Source of the DNA: an uncultured Nioella sp.
GTDB taxonomy: Bacteria; Pseudomonadota; Alphaproteobacteria; Rhodobacterales; Rhodobacteraceae
DNA length: 64,000 nt
Assembly: GCA_947498125.1 (NCBI GenBank)
Contig: CANMJH010000001.1
Coordinates: 1,488,001 to 1,552,000 of the forward strand
Direction: 5' to 3'
The first letter of the stretch is position 1; the number at the start of each line of letters is the position of its first letter. Under the pieces are notes generated by a model, which ran no database searches, was not told the DNA's origin, and saw nothing but the letters and a program-made list of their open reading frames with translations. Below, piece by piece: positions 32,422-41,335 of this stretch. A program made the position numbers and the translations under genes.

Positions 32422-33054
32422 TCACGCAGCTTTCGACGATTTCGTCCCTAAGTCAGCCAGTGGGACAAAATCTTCCGTTTCACTTACCAAACCGATCCAT
32501 CTTGCGACGGACGGGTAGTCCTCCAGCGACAGGCCGGCCTCTTCTAAGACATGCACATATCCAAACATCGCGATATCGGTGATTGAATATCCCGAGGTCA
32601 GCATGAAGTCCCTGCCCTGAAGGTGCGCGTTCAATCTGCCAAGACCAAGATCCGCGCTGGCTTGCCAGACTTCGATATCTTTTGCCCGGTTTTCTCGTTC
32701 AGTCGGCAAGATAGTGGTGAAAAATCGCGCCGGCGAAATGAAGGGTTCAAGTTTGGATTGCTCAAAGAACATCCATTGAAGCGCCTCGGCCCGATCCTCT
32801 AGCGCCTCTGGCATTAACTTTGTCCCTTCGGCCAAATACCACAACATTGCATTGCTTTCCCCGATACCCACGCCAGAATCGGTTACCAAGTAAGGCACCA
32901 CTCCAATGGGGTTCACGTTAAGAAATTCATCAGATTTTTGTTCGCCCTTTAACACATCAATTAATTGCAGGTCGAATGAGATACCCAGTTGATGCATGGC
33001 GAGCCATGGCTTGAAGCAGTTTCCGGAGCCGAGGCAGGCATAAAGTTTGATCAC
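32422..33054 (-). CDS. Glutathione S-transferase family protein
   Basis: Cytosolic GST-like protein, 210 residues from a GTG at 33054 (VIKLYACLGS), preceded by AAGGAAAG at good spacing. The N-terminal thioredoxin-like domain (1-80) contains the NPIGVVPYLV cis-proline region and ESNAMLWYLA glutathione site; the all-helical C-terminal domain follows. The catalytic residue in LGSGNCFKP could be Ser or Cys. Eight bases upstream of the GGDEF-EAL gene and probably co-transcribed. The substrate is unknown. Confidence 0.85.
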   Translation of the reverse strand: MIKLYACLGSGNCFKPWLAMHQLGISFDLQLIDVLKGEQKSDEFLNVNPIGVVPYLVTDSGVGIGESNAMLWYLAEGTKLMPEALEDRAEALQWMFFEQSKLEPFISPARFFTTILPTERENRAKDIEVWQASADLGLGRLNAHLQGRDFMLTSGYSITDIAMFGYVHVLEEAGLSLEDYPSVARWIGLVSETEDFVPLADLGTKSSKAA

Positions 33055-33439
33055 AAGACTTTCCTTCCCTTTCAGTTGCTCCAACTTGCTATGTCTCAAG
33101 AGTTAAACCTGCCTAAATTCGCCTAGGATAGACACTGACAAACCTAATAAAAATCTATCTATTTCTGTGACTTAATCATCCTGGATTTTCAAATCAGCCT
33201 TTGATAATTGGACAGTTTTCCAGATGCGGAGTTGTGCTTTAAGAGCCCAGGATCGCATCGTGGGTCTTCATCAAAATATCACGCTCATTCGACGAAAATT
33301 TGACCATTTTAAGATGAATTTCATCGGGATCGAGAATATCCAGAAAATACTAATAAAATTTTAAGAAACTTCGGAAACAATGTTAACACTTTAATCAAAA
33401 TTGAACCCTATATCTGTCCAATATAGACGGAGTCGGATC
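33055..33439. other. AT-rich divergent intergenic region (GST / ribonucleotide reductase)
   Basis: About 385 bases, clearly more AT-rich than the surrounding genes. No tRNA, riboswitch consensus or full promoter could be assigned. A short minus-strand frame of 22 codons (33240-33308) lies within it, but nothing supports it as a gene. The GGAG ribosome site of the reductase gene is at the right end. Confidence 0.4.
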
Positions 33440-35164
33440 ATGTTTCATGAGGTTGGACTCCGCTGTGCGGAGACAAGTTTTGATCATCCGATTGCGCAGT
33501 ATATTTGGAGTACCAAGTATCAGTACCAATCGGCGGGTCGTCAGGTCGACCAGTGGGTCGGTGATACTTGGCAGCGCGTAGCGGAGGGATTAGCAAAAGT
33601 CGAAGCCGAGGCCAATCGGCCTCATTTCGCGAATTTATTTTACGAAGCCATGGAAGGGTTTACGCTAATTCCCGCCGGCAGGATCCTCGCCGGATGCGGG
33701 ACAAAGCGGAACGTAACGCTGTCCAATACTTTTGTCATGCAGGAGATCCCTGACAGCGTTGAAGGCATTATGGACACTGCTCGGCAGGCTGCATTAACCA
33801 TGCAAATGGGCGGCGGTCTCGGGTATGACTTTTCCTCTTTGCGGCCAAAAGGAACGTTGGTCGTTGGGCTTGATTGCCCGGCTGCCGGTCCACTGGCTGC
33901 GATGGATATCTATGATTCCGTTTGCCGGATGGTCGTAACCGGCATGGGGCGCGGCGCAATGATGGCAACGATGCGCTGTGACCATCCCGATATTGAAGAT
34001 TTCATCAATGCCAAGTCGGATCCTTCGCGGTTCAGGAACTTTAACCTTTCGGTTCTTATCTCTGACGCCTTTATGGAAGCGGTTCAACATGACGACATGT
34101 GGGCACTGACGTGGAATGGCACTGCTATACGTGAAATTCGCGCGCGCGCTTTGTGGCATATGATCATGCAACGCAATTATGAAGCTGCCGAGCCAGGCGT
34201 CTTGTTCATCGACCGCATCAATGCCCGTAATCCGCTAAATTACATCGAAAAAATCTCCTCGACGAATTCATGCGCAGAGCAGCCCCTCCCCCCGAACGGC
34301 ACCTGCCCGCTAACGTCGATAAATCTGGCCCGCCTTGTTCGCGCGCCATTTGAAAAGCACGCCAGGATTGATCTCAACGAGATCCGCCGCCTTGCGGGCG
34401 TTGCGGTGCGGATGTTGGATAATGCGCTCGATGTTTCAAAATTTGCGGTTCCCGAACAAGAGGAAGAAGCCAAGAACAAACGACGGATCGGAATCGGCGT
34501 AACCGGTGTTGCTGATGCATTGATTATGCTTGGTATTCGCTATGGCTCAGTTGAAGCCGCCGAAACCTTGTCATCCTGGATGGAAGCCATTCAAAACGCG
34601 GCCTATCTGGCCTCTGCAGAACTGGCCGCGGAACGGGGCACTTTCCCCCTTTATGATGCGGCCCGTCATCTGAGAAATCCAATGATCGCACGGTTGCAGC
34701 CGGAAACCCGCGCCGCAATTGAGCAGCATGGCCTGCGTAATGGCGTCCTGACTACGGTTGCACCCACAGGCACCATTTCTATGTTCGCTGGCAATGTTTC
34801 GTCGGGAATCGAGCCGGTATTTGCCAATTCCTATAAGCGAAACGTCACGAACCAAGACGGAACGAAATCTACAGAATTGGTCGAAGATTATGCCGTTTGG
34901 CTCTTTCGGCGCCTCTTTGGCTTTGAAGCCGAGCTATCGGACGCATTCGTAACGTCGATGGAACTGCGCCCAGAGGAACATGTGCTGATGCAATCTGCTG
35001 CCCAGAATTGGGTTGATAGCGGCATCTCAAAAACGGTGAATTGCCCCGAGGATATATCCTTTGAGGCCTTCCAGAATGTCTATTTGGCGGCCTATAATTC
35101 GGGATGCAAAGGCTGCACGACGTTCCGCCCAAATGCGGTCACAGGGTCGGTCTTGTTCGTTTAA
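33440..35164 (+). CDS. Short adenosylcobalamin-dependent (class II) ribonucleotide reductase homologue
   Basis: 574 residues from the ATG at 33440, with GGAG seven bases before it. It resembles the core of NrdJ. RILAGCGTKRNVTL (about 83-96), the radical/active-site loop NSCAEQPLPPNGTCPLTSIN (about 283-302, thiyl Cys in N-x-C-x-E) and APTGTISMFAGNVSSGIEP are clear. Two departures: the position usually read FNCFV, holding the first redox cysteine, is SNTFV here, and the protein stops after GCKGCTTFRPNAVTGSV, about 100-150 residues short of usual NrdJ. It may be a specialised paralogue, a reductase fed by another thiol route, or non-reductive. Directly followed by a small DUF1653-like gene. Confidence 0.85.
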   Translation: MFHEVGLRCAETSFDHPIAQYIWSTKYQYQSAGRQVDQWVGDTWQRVAEGLAKVEAEANRPHFANLFYEAMEGFTLIPAGRILAGCGTKRNVTLSNTFVMQEIPDSVEGIMDTARQAALTMQMGGGLGYDFSSLRPKGTLVVGLDCPAAGPLAAMDIYDSVCRMVVTGMGRGAMMATMRCDHPDIEDFINAKSDPSRFRNFNLSVLISDAFMEAVQHDDMWALTWNGTAIREIRARALWHMIMQRNYEAAEPGVLFIDRINARNPLNYIEKISSTNSCAEQPLPPNGTCPLTSINLARLVRAPFEKHARIDLNEIRRLAGVAVRMLDNALDVSKFAVPEQEEEAKNKRRIGIGVTGVADALIMLGIRYGSVEAAETLSSWMEAIQNAAYLASAELAAERGTFPLYDAARHLRNPMIARLQPETRAAIEQHGLRNGVLTTVAPTGTISMFAGNVSSGIEPVFANSYKRNVTNQDGTKSTELVEDYAVWLFRRLFGFEAELSDAFVTSMELRPEEHVLMQSAAQNWVDSGISKTVNCPEDISFEAFQNVYLAAYNSGCKGCTTFRPNAVTGSVLFV

Positions 35165-35187
35165 GGTCACGAAAAGGGGCGGCACAA

Positions 35188-35412
35188 ATGTTTCGACTTT
35201 TCAGGCGCCGCCCAGAGCGTCCAAATTTTGCGGCTGAATGGGTCCCGACCCACCGCCATAAAAAGGGCGGCCTGTACCGTGTCGTTGCTGAAGGTGTGTT
35301 GGAAACTGATCGATCTGCGGTTGTCATTTATGATGACGAGGACGGGACGGTTTGGGTTAGACCAACGAGCGAATTTTGGGACGGTCGATTTACTAAATTG
35401 GACAGCGCGTAG
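35188..35412 (+). CDS. Small DUF1653-like protein
   Basis: 74 residues, soluble. The segment HRHKKGGLYRVVAEGVLETD...VVIYDDEDGTVWVRP matches the pattern of DUF1653 (a short beta-barrel-like domain starting with YRHFKG-type residues and ending with WVRP), whose role is unknown. The ATG at 35188 has AGGGG upstream and begins 23 bases after the reductase homologue, so the two are probably one transcript. The N-terminus is basic (MFRLFRRRPERPN). Confidence 0.75.
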   Translation: MFRLFRRRPERPNFAAEWVPTHRHKKGGLYRVVAEGVLETDRSAVVIYDDEDGTVWVRPTSEFWDGRFTKLDSA

Positions 35413-35504
35413 AGCACCCAATACGAAGTTTGGACATGGGTGGCCATTCAAAGAATTCTACGGCACTCTGCCGGGATGGCAGTGATCACGCAGGGCTCCA
35501 AATC

Positions 35505-36191
35505 ATGAAATACGTATTTTCCCCAGAGGCGCAAAGCACGTTGCCCATCCGCGGGACGGATGAACTTTTTCCAGTTAACCGTGTCTATTGCATTGGCCGC
35601 AACTATGCCGCCCATGCAATTGAAATGGGGCACGACCCTGACAAAGAGCCTCCGTTTTTCTTCCAAAAGAATCCCGATAACTTACTGCCGGAGGGAAAGG
35701 ATTTTCCCTACCCTCCTATGACCTCTGACGTTCACCATGAGATTGAACTTGCTGTGGCGCTGAAATCAGGCGGATCCAATTTATCAGCAGGGGACGCACT
35801 CGATTGCGTCTTTGGATATGCTGTATCACTGGATATGACGCGTCGCGATCTGCAGGGACAGATGAAGAAAATGGGCCGTCCCTGGGAAATTGGCAAAGCC
35901 TTTGAACACTCGGCGCCTTGCTCTGCTCTTGTTCCCGCAAGTGACATTGGCCATCCAAGCGAGGGCGAAATCTGGCTGAAAATCAACGGCGCTACGCAGC
36001 AGGAAGGCGACCTCAACCAGTTGATTTGGAAAATACCCGAAATGATCTCTTATCTTTCGGACTATTTCTCCCTGCATCCCGGCGACGTCATCTTAACCGG
36101 AACGCCAGCAGGTGTTGGCCCGGTTGAAAAAGGCGATAACCTACACGGGCATATTGCAGGGGTCGGAGATCTGCACGTTAAGGTCGTCTGA
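35505..36191 (+). CDS. Fumarylacetoacetate hydrolase family protein
   Basis: 228 residues from the ATG at 35505 (MKYVFSPEAQ); in-frame codons upstream lack resemblance. FAH-fold enzyme, metal-dependent, that hydrolyses or decarboxylates beta-diketo acids (fumarylpyruvate hydrolase, acylpyruvase and related members). Seen: YCIGRNYAAHAIEMG, FFQKNP, the metal-ligand motif HHEIELAV (E-x-E) and VILTGTPAGVGPVEKGD at the C-terminus. It ends one base before the stop of the convergent transporter gene. The precise substrate is not determinable; fumarylpyruvate hydrolase or oxaloacetate tautomerase/acylpyruvase are likely. Confidence 0.9.
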   Translation: MKYVFSPEAQSTLPIRGTDELFPVNRVYCIGRNYAAHAIEMGHDPDKEPPFFFQKNPDNLLPEGKDFPYPPMTSDVHHEIELAVALKSGGSNLSAGDALDCVFGYAVSLDMTRRDLQGQMKKMGRPWEIGKAFEHSAPCSALVPASDIGHPSEGEIWLKINGATQQEGDLNQLIWKIPEMISYLSDYFSLHPGDVILTGTPAGVGPVEKGDNLHGHIAGVGDLHVKVV

Positions 36192-36192
36192 T

Positions 36193-37026
36193 CTAAAGAA
36201 TGATTTCCAAGAGAAATCGAAACGAAACGATGGCCAAAAAGCTTCCGAACAGACGCCGCAAAAGCTTCTGCTCCATCCGGTGAGCGAGGGATACGCCCAG
36301 CCTTGTCGTCAAGAGTGCCGTCGGGATGGTGAAAAGAAGCGCCAAGAATGACACAAATCCGATAGCGTCCGGCGGCAATCCGGGATTGCCCCAGCCAGCG
36401 GCCATGTACCCGACCGCGCCAGGGAAAGCGATGATCAAGCCAATCGCTGCAGATGTCGACACGGCCTCGCGTATCGGCTTGCCATTCATCGACAAAATCA
36501 AATTCGAAATCGCCCCACCGCCGATGCCCATCAATGCCGAGAGCAGCCCGACAATCCCACCGTAGGCCCACGATACAAGACCTTTTGGCATCGTGTCCCG
36601 CAACACCCATGTCCCCCCGGACAAAAGTCGGGCCGAATTGATTCCGGCCACCACCACAAACACCAGTTGGAATACAACAGGATTGGCCGTGCGCGCGATA
36701 AAGCTGCCCAATGCGACACCGGAAATGACGGGAATAATCCATGCGCGGACGATCCCCCAATCCACAGTTCCCTTTTTGGAATGCGCGCGCGCAGAGACGA
36801 TAGACGTGGGTACGATGATGGCCAAAGACGTTCCAACGGCCATCGGCATCGCCACCTCTTCGGGGATGCCCATTATGCGGAAAGTTTCAAAAAAGACCGG
36901 CACGCTGATTGCGCCTCCGCCGACGCCAAAGAGGCCCGCCAGCACACCAATTGACGCGCCAGCCAAAAGCAGCGCAACCATCAATTGCGGAGTTATGGCC
37001 GCCGTCAACACCTCAAAAAAGCCCAT
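36193..37026 (-). CDS. Sulfite exporter TauE/SafE family membrane protein
   Basis: 277-residue inner-membrane protein with about eight hydrophobic segments arranged as two repeats: GLFGVGGGAISVPVFF near the start and LMGIGGGAISNLILS in the second half. This is the TauE/SafE anion-exporter architecture. Members export sulfite, sulfoacetate or other small anions; no sulfur genes are adjacent, so the substrate is open. It converges with the FAH gene with only one base between the two stop codons. Confidence 0.9.
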   Translation of the reverse strand: MGFFEVLTAAITPQLMVALLLAGASIGVLAGLFGVGGGAISVPVFFETFRIMGIPEEVAMPMAVGTSLAIIVPTSIVSARAHSKKGTVDWGIVRAWIIPVISGVALGSFIARTANPVVFQLVFVVVAGINSARLLSGGTWVLRDTMPKGLVSWAYGGIVGLLSALMGIGGGAISNLILSMNGKPIREAVSTSAAIGLIIAFPGAVGYMAAGWGNPGLPPDAIGFVSFLALLFTIPTALLTTRLGVSLAHRMEQKLLRRLFGSFLAIVSFRFLLEIIL

Positions 37027-37249
37027 GAAACCCTCTTTACCTGCCCTTTGACCTTAGCCTCTATCAAAGACATCGCCTATCGAAAACACCAGACGCAGTT
37101 TTTGACGATCGAGTTGGAAAACGGCAATTTTTTTGCCGCTTATGGGAATAATTAGAAATTCTACGTGGCAAAAGGAAAAGGCCATTGGCTTATCATCGAA
37201 ATACCACACCGGCCATCTTCAGGCTTTTTTCGAACCAAACCCCGGTTCG

Positions 37250-37477
37250 TCAAGTTTCGACCATCGCCGAGACCAACCGGCGAACGAGAGGCGCGACAAA
37301 CAAAACGACTGGAAAAGCGATGACCCAAATCGTGGCCCAATTGCGCATCCAGATTGCAAAAAAACCGTCATGTACCCCCACGGCAAGCGCGATGGAAATA
37401 CCTGTCACGAACAAAGTCATCAGCCCTGACAAGAAAAAGCCAAACAAGATCGGCGAAAATTTCTTAGGAAGCTTCAT
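37250..37477 (-). CDS. DUF2798 small membrane protein
   Basis: 75 residues, two transmembrane helices (about 10-33 and 46-66) with a positively charged N-terminus. The FGFFLSGLMTLFVTG and WATIWVIAFPVVLFVAPLVR segments fit DUF2798, a family of unknown function common in proteobacteria. A GGAG lies about ten bases before the ATG. It stands alone between the TauE-like gene and the DUF1513 gene. Confidence 0.8.
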   Translation of the reverse strand: MKLPKKFSPILFGFFLSGLMTLFVTGISIALAVGVHDGFFAIWMRNWATIWVIAFPVVLFVAPLVRRLVSAMVET

Positions 37478-37651
37478 GGAACTTAGTCTCCAAAAGGGGC
37501 GTCAGCAGATGCCAAAGGTGGCGCGATGAAATGGCGTTTCAATGACGCCTTCCAACATCAGCATTACGGCACTCTTCCATCAAAAGAAAAACTGATCGTT
37601 TCTGATGATATCCATCCGATAAGTTGATATGCGAACCTCTCGCTTCACAAA

Positions 37652-38740
37652 CTAAGACTGCGGCAAGGCGGTCAGATGGTTATCCCAGTTCACCGGATGA
37701 TGACGCAATGGTGAAAGAGCACCGGCTTCAACGCGAGCCACGTGACCTGTCCCTGAGGTTGAAAAGACCCCAAGCCCCGAAGGGCCCAATCCGCAAATAT
37801 CCTCAAGGAACTCTGCCCGTTCAAACGCTGCCTCCGCCGCCGAAAACAGATGCAACACACCCCCACGGGGTGACGAAACCGCAACCAAGCTTCCATTTGC
37901 GTTCATGGCGACACTTCCCGCATAGCCTTGCATCTGCCTTTGGCGGTCTTCGGGTGCGCTAATCAAAAGCGGAGCTTGCTGACCAAGCCGATGCAACCCC
38001 AAAAGCGGCGGGTGCGTCTCGTTGCTGCCGTGCCATTGCATTGCAAACGCAATCTGGCCATCTGACGCGGCTGCGAGGTGCCGGATGGAGTTCTTGCGAA
38101 AATCCTCAGGCAGCTCAACTTGCCCTAGTAAATCGCCATCTGCCGAAAGATAGCTCAAATTCGGCCTCATAAAGGGGATATTCAGCATTTGGCGACCCAT
38201 CTCTGGATGGGTTTCAATCCCACCATTGGCCACGGCAAAGACGTCTTGGCCCGGCAGCCGAAGCATCTCATGTGGGCCGACGCCGCCAGACGAAACCTCA
38301 CCAATTCGGACATAGCCATTTTGGGCGTCCCAAATCCCAACCCTGCCGCGTGCCGCGTCATAGTCGTTCTCGGTCGTATAAAGCCGCGAGCCATCAAGAG
38401 AGAAGGCACCGTGGCCGTAGAAATGGCGACCTGCGGGTGCCTCAATTTGCGCAGTGACGGTACCCGCCGCGCAATTCAGGACCATTGCAAAGGTACCGGG
38501 ACGACGCGCAAAGGCGACCGCTTCGGGCCGGAAGGGATGCGCTGCGCCGGAATGGCCCCGGGACGGAAGATCCACCCGGAACAATCGCGCGCCGGTATGC
38601 GAAAGGCCATAGAGCGCATAAGCGCCGCTTTGATCGCGGGCTGCTGACAGAAAGGCGGGATTGCCGACATCCGCCCAGGTTACTCTCGGCACCATGCCCG
38701 TTGCCAATAGGCCTGTCAAAAGCTGGCGGCGCGAGACCAT
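37652..38740 (-). CDS. DUF1513 protein, periplasmic seven-bladed-type beta protein, iron-cluster associated
   Basis: 362 residues from the ATG at 38740; a TTG one codon earlier is possible. The N-terminus MVSRRQLLTGLLATGMVPR looks like a Tat signal (SRRxLL). The mature part has repeated beta-propeller-like strands with YALYGLSHTGARLFRV and GHGAFSLDGSRLYTTENDYD, a DUF1513 hallmark. Family members are found in clusters with imelysins and di-haem oxidoreductases thought to handle iron in the periplasm, as here. It begins three bases after the imelysin stop. Function unproven. Confidence 0.88.
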   Translation of the reverse strand: MVSRRQLLTGLLATGMVPRVTWADVGNPAFLSAARDQSGAYALYGLSHTGARLFRVDLPSRGHSGAAHPFRPEAVAFARRPGTFAMVLNCAAGTVTAQIEAPAGRHFYGHGAFSLDGSRLYTTENDYDAARGRVGIWDAQNGYVRIGEVSSGGVGPHEMLRLPGQDVFAVANGGIETHPEMGRQMLNIPFMRPNLSYLSADGDLLGQVELPEDFRKNSIRHLAAASDGQIAFAMQWHGSNETHPPLLGLHRLGQQAPLLISAPEDRQRQMQGYAGSVAMNANGSLVAVSSPRGGVLHLFSAAEAAFERAEFLEDICGLGPSGLGVFSTSGTGHVARVEAGALSPLRHHPVNWDNHLTALPQS

Positions 38741-38743
38741 CAA

Positions 38744-39745
38744 TTAGTCCCCGTCCAGCGAGTTAAAGCCAGCGGCTACGCCCAATTCGGGCGCCAGTTG
38801 CGTATTCACCAACTCACGCAAATCCCGAACTTGGCGCTGCAAGGCCTCGATCCTAACCCGCTGCCCCGGCATTGCGACGCCAGAAAAATCGGGGTCATCA
38901 ATGATATCGGCGCGCGAAATGGCGCGGGCGAATGCGATCGATAGGTTCGCGGAAAGCGGGTCATTTTCTCCAGCCAAAAGCACAGCTAGCTCCCCAAGCG
39001 CCGCAATGGATTCACGAACATTAGCAAGGCTTCGCTCGCTGCGCCGCATTTCGGCGCGTTGCGGCTGTGGTCTATCAAACGTGCCAAGTGGACGGCCAAG
39101 ACGCATATCAGCGGTAAATTCCAAACCCGTGCTGAGCGCACCAAGCAAGGCCCGAACGGCCTCATCTTCGCTTTGATACCGGTCATTTTCGCCGGCATTC
39201 CGCATGAGATCGGCGTAACGGCTCACCCAATCGTCGTAAATTTCCATCGACGTATAGGCAATGTCGGCTGCAACAGTTTGGATAAGCACGCAGCGGTAGG
39301 CCTCTGATCCCGATGTCGAAATGTCGGGATCAAAGATAAGAAATTCCAAGGCATAAAACCCACGCGCAGCAATCGACATCTCGCGGTAAGCAACGGGATC
39401 AAGCCCAATGGGATCTTCTTGGGTCAACAAAACCGTCAAAGACCGCGGAGTCAGTCCGCGCGAATCCGGCCAGAACGCCAGAGCAAAGGCTCGGTTTTCC
39501 TCTTCCGAAGGACCGAACCGCAAATGACTGCCACCGATCCATGCATCGACCGAGCGATTGAAGGCTGCCTGCAACAGCGCGGAAGGCCCATCGCAATGCT
39601 GTTCGGCCACTGTGGACAAAAGAGCGGTTTCACTCGCAAGGCGCTCGAGCCGTGGCAAGATATGGTGATCAAGAACGTCATCCACCGGCCCCGCCAATAC
39701 CGGCAAAGGTAAGATCAAAAATGCTATCGCCAAAACGTGTCGCAT
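38744..39745 (-). CDS. Imelysin family protein (peptidase M75 fold)
   Basis: 333 residues with a Sec signal peptide (HVLAIAFLILPLPVLAGP). All-helical imelysin fold. The family GxHxxE signature is altered: the corresponding site reads GFYALEF, so the histidine is replaced, unlike the second imelysin of this cluster. Imelysins are iron-regulated periplasmic proteins related to EfeO and ICMP. The ATG overlaps the di-haem gene stop by one base (TGATG). Probably a partner rather than a peptidase. Confidence 0.88.
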   Translation of the reverse strand: MRHVLAIAFLILPLPVLAGPVDDVLDHHILPRLERLASETALLSTVAEQHCDGPSALLQAAFNRSVDAWIGGSHLRFGPSEEENRAFALAFWPDSRGLTPRSLTVLLTQEDPIGLDPVAYREMSIAARGFYALEFLIFDPDISTSGSEAYRCVLIQTVAADIAYTSMEIYDDWVSRYADLMRNAGENDRYQSEDEAVRALLGALSTGLEFTADMRLGRPLGTFDRPQPQRAEMRRSERSLANVRESIAALGELAVLLAGENDPLSANLSIAFARAISRADIIDDPDFSGVAMPGQRVRIEALQRQVRDLRELVNTQLAPELGVAAGFNSLDGD

Positions 39746-41265
39746 CACAGGCTCTCCAAAAACTGAATAAGCGCCGCCCGATCGTCGGGTGGCATTGAGA
39801 TCACAGTATCCCGCTGCACCGCCGCCTCACCGCCATGCCAAAGCACGGCTTCCAGCAAATTTCGAGCCCGTCCGTCATGAAGGAAATAGGTGTGCCCCGA
39901 AACCTGTTCGGTCAATCCCACTCCCCAAAGCGGCGGAGTGCGCCATTCTTGCCCTGTCGCGCGTGCTTCGGGCCTGTAATCGGCCAGCCCCTCGCCCATA
40001 TCGTGCAACAAAAGATCTGTGTAGGGCCAAATCAGCTGAAAGCTCTGCTCGGGTTGATCCGCAAGACGATGGGTGACGAAATTGGGCACATGACACGAGT
40101 TACAGCCTGTCTCAAAGAAAACCTCGCGCCCGCGCAACACCTCAGGATCACTGACATTGCGGCGGGCCGGAACGGCGAGGTTTTGTGAATAAAAGGTGAC
40201 TAGGTCTAGGCCCTCTGCATCAATCTCGAAGCCATTTTGCTCCGGATCGTTCCCATGGCGCGCAGCAAGGCACGGTTCCTGAAGCCCTGTGCATTCGCCC
40301 CACGGCTCGGGGAATAGAGGGTTTGAAATACCGATATCGCCCGCAAATGCGCCCGCCGATTGCTGACGAATTGTTGGGTTCCCAGCCTTCAGCCCAAAGC
40401 GCCCCAACATCGGTTGGTCAAATTCGATAGACCAAACGATATTTGGACGCCCCGAGATACCATTGCCATCGGCGTCATCTGGGTCGGCGTTGGCCAAAAT
40501 ATCAGCGGCTGGAATGGCTTCTAACAATCCAAGCCCAATCATTTGCGGCGCGACGCGCGGCGACAACATCGCCTCGGGGTGCAGCGGGCCGTATCCAAGA
40601 TTGGCGGCGGTATAGGTCGGACGCCGAAGGCTGGCCGACTGGCCCCCGGAAAGTGCGATTTCGACCTCTTCATAGGTGATCTCAAGCTGATACTCGGGCG
40701 CATGACCCGGCAGGGAAAAGTCCTGCAATTGCGTGCCATAATTCGGGTCCGGAAGTGTCGCCAGATAGTCCTCTATCTCGGCAATGCCATCCTCGGCCCC
40801 ACCGGGAATCGAGATGCGCAAAAACATGGAAACAGCGCTATCATCTTCGGAGTTTGGTGGGTGCCCCCGCCCATCTTTCAGGTGGCACCGCTGGCACGAC
40901 CGCGCATTATAAATTGGGCCCAAACCGTCGCTGGCCAAAGTTGAGGATGGGGCCGAAACCCAAAGACGCCGGAACAGGCCATTTCCAAGGCGAAAATCAA
41001 GCTCGTCCTCAAAGGGCATGTTGCCAGAAGGCTGCGAGAACGCATCTGCATTATTCATCGCCGGAACCGTTGCTGCGCCGCCTTGGTTTTCTTCGAAAGG
41101 CCAAGCGCTGGAAAAATCCGTCGGCGTGCCGGTCACCTCGGCAATGCGGGCCGCCTCGGCATCTGTGCGCGGGATTACGTCTAAATGCGGGTCGCCCAAT
41201 TCTTGCGCCATAACACTCAGGGGCAAAAAGACGAAAAAAGCGGATAGACCAAAATTGGCGCGCAT
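39745..41265 (-). CDS. Di-haem oxidoreductase-like protein (DUF1111)
   Basis: 506 residues from the ATG at 41265 (MRANFGLSAF), with a Sec signal ending at VMAQE. Two c-type haem motifs, SCQRCH (about 134-139) and GCNSCH in the second half. DUF1111/DHOR proteins are periplasmic or membrane-associated di-haem proteins related to cytochrome c peroxidases and often lie beside imelysins. It may oxidise or reduce iron or a thiol for uptake; that is inference. It is 70 bases after the first imelysin gene and one-base coupled to the second. Confidence 0.92.
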   Translation of the reverse strand: MRANFGLSAFFVFLPLSVMAQELGDPHLDVIPRTDAEAARIAEVTGTPTDFSSAWPFEENQGGAATVPAMNNADAFSQPSGNMPFEDELDFRLGNGLFRRLWVSAPSSTLASDGLGPIYNARSCQRCHLKDGRGHPPNSEDDSAVSMFLRISIPGGAEDGIAEIEDYLATLPDPNYGTQLQDFSLPGHAPEYQLEITYEEVEIALSGGQSASLRRPTYTAANLGYGPLHPEAMLSPRVAPQMIGLGLLEAIPAADILANADPDDADGNGISGRPNIVWSIEFDQPMLGRFGLKAGNPTIRQQSAGAFAGDIGISNPLFPEPWGECTGLQEPCLAARHGNDPEQNGFEIDAEGLDLVTFYSQNLAVPARRNVSDPEVLRGREVFFETGCNSCHVPNFVTHRLADQPEQSFQLIWPYTDLLLHDMGEGLADYRPEARATGQEWRTPPLWGVGLTEQVSGHTYFLHDGRARNLLEAVLWHGGEAAVQRDTVISMPPDDRAALIQFLESL

Positions 41266-41335
41266 AGCTGGCTCATTTAATAAAGGATCGCGATCCAAAA
41301 TTGGACCGCAATCCTGATTGATATCTTTTCGCAGT

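Noticed and set aside
33100-33439. Cobalamin riboswitch before the B12-dependent reductase homologue
   Set aside because: Looked for because the enzyme class uses B12; the conserved GCCACTG B12-box is not present and no multi-helix fold could be drawn. An NrdR box could not be seen either.
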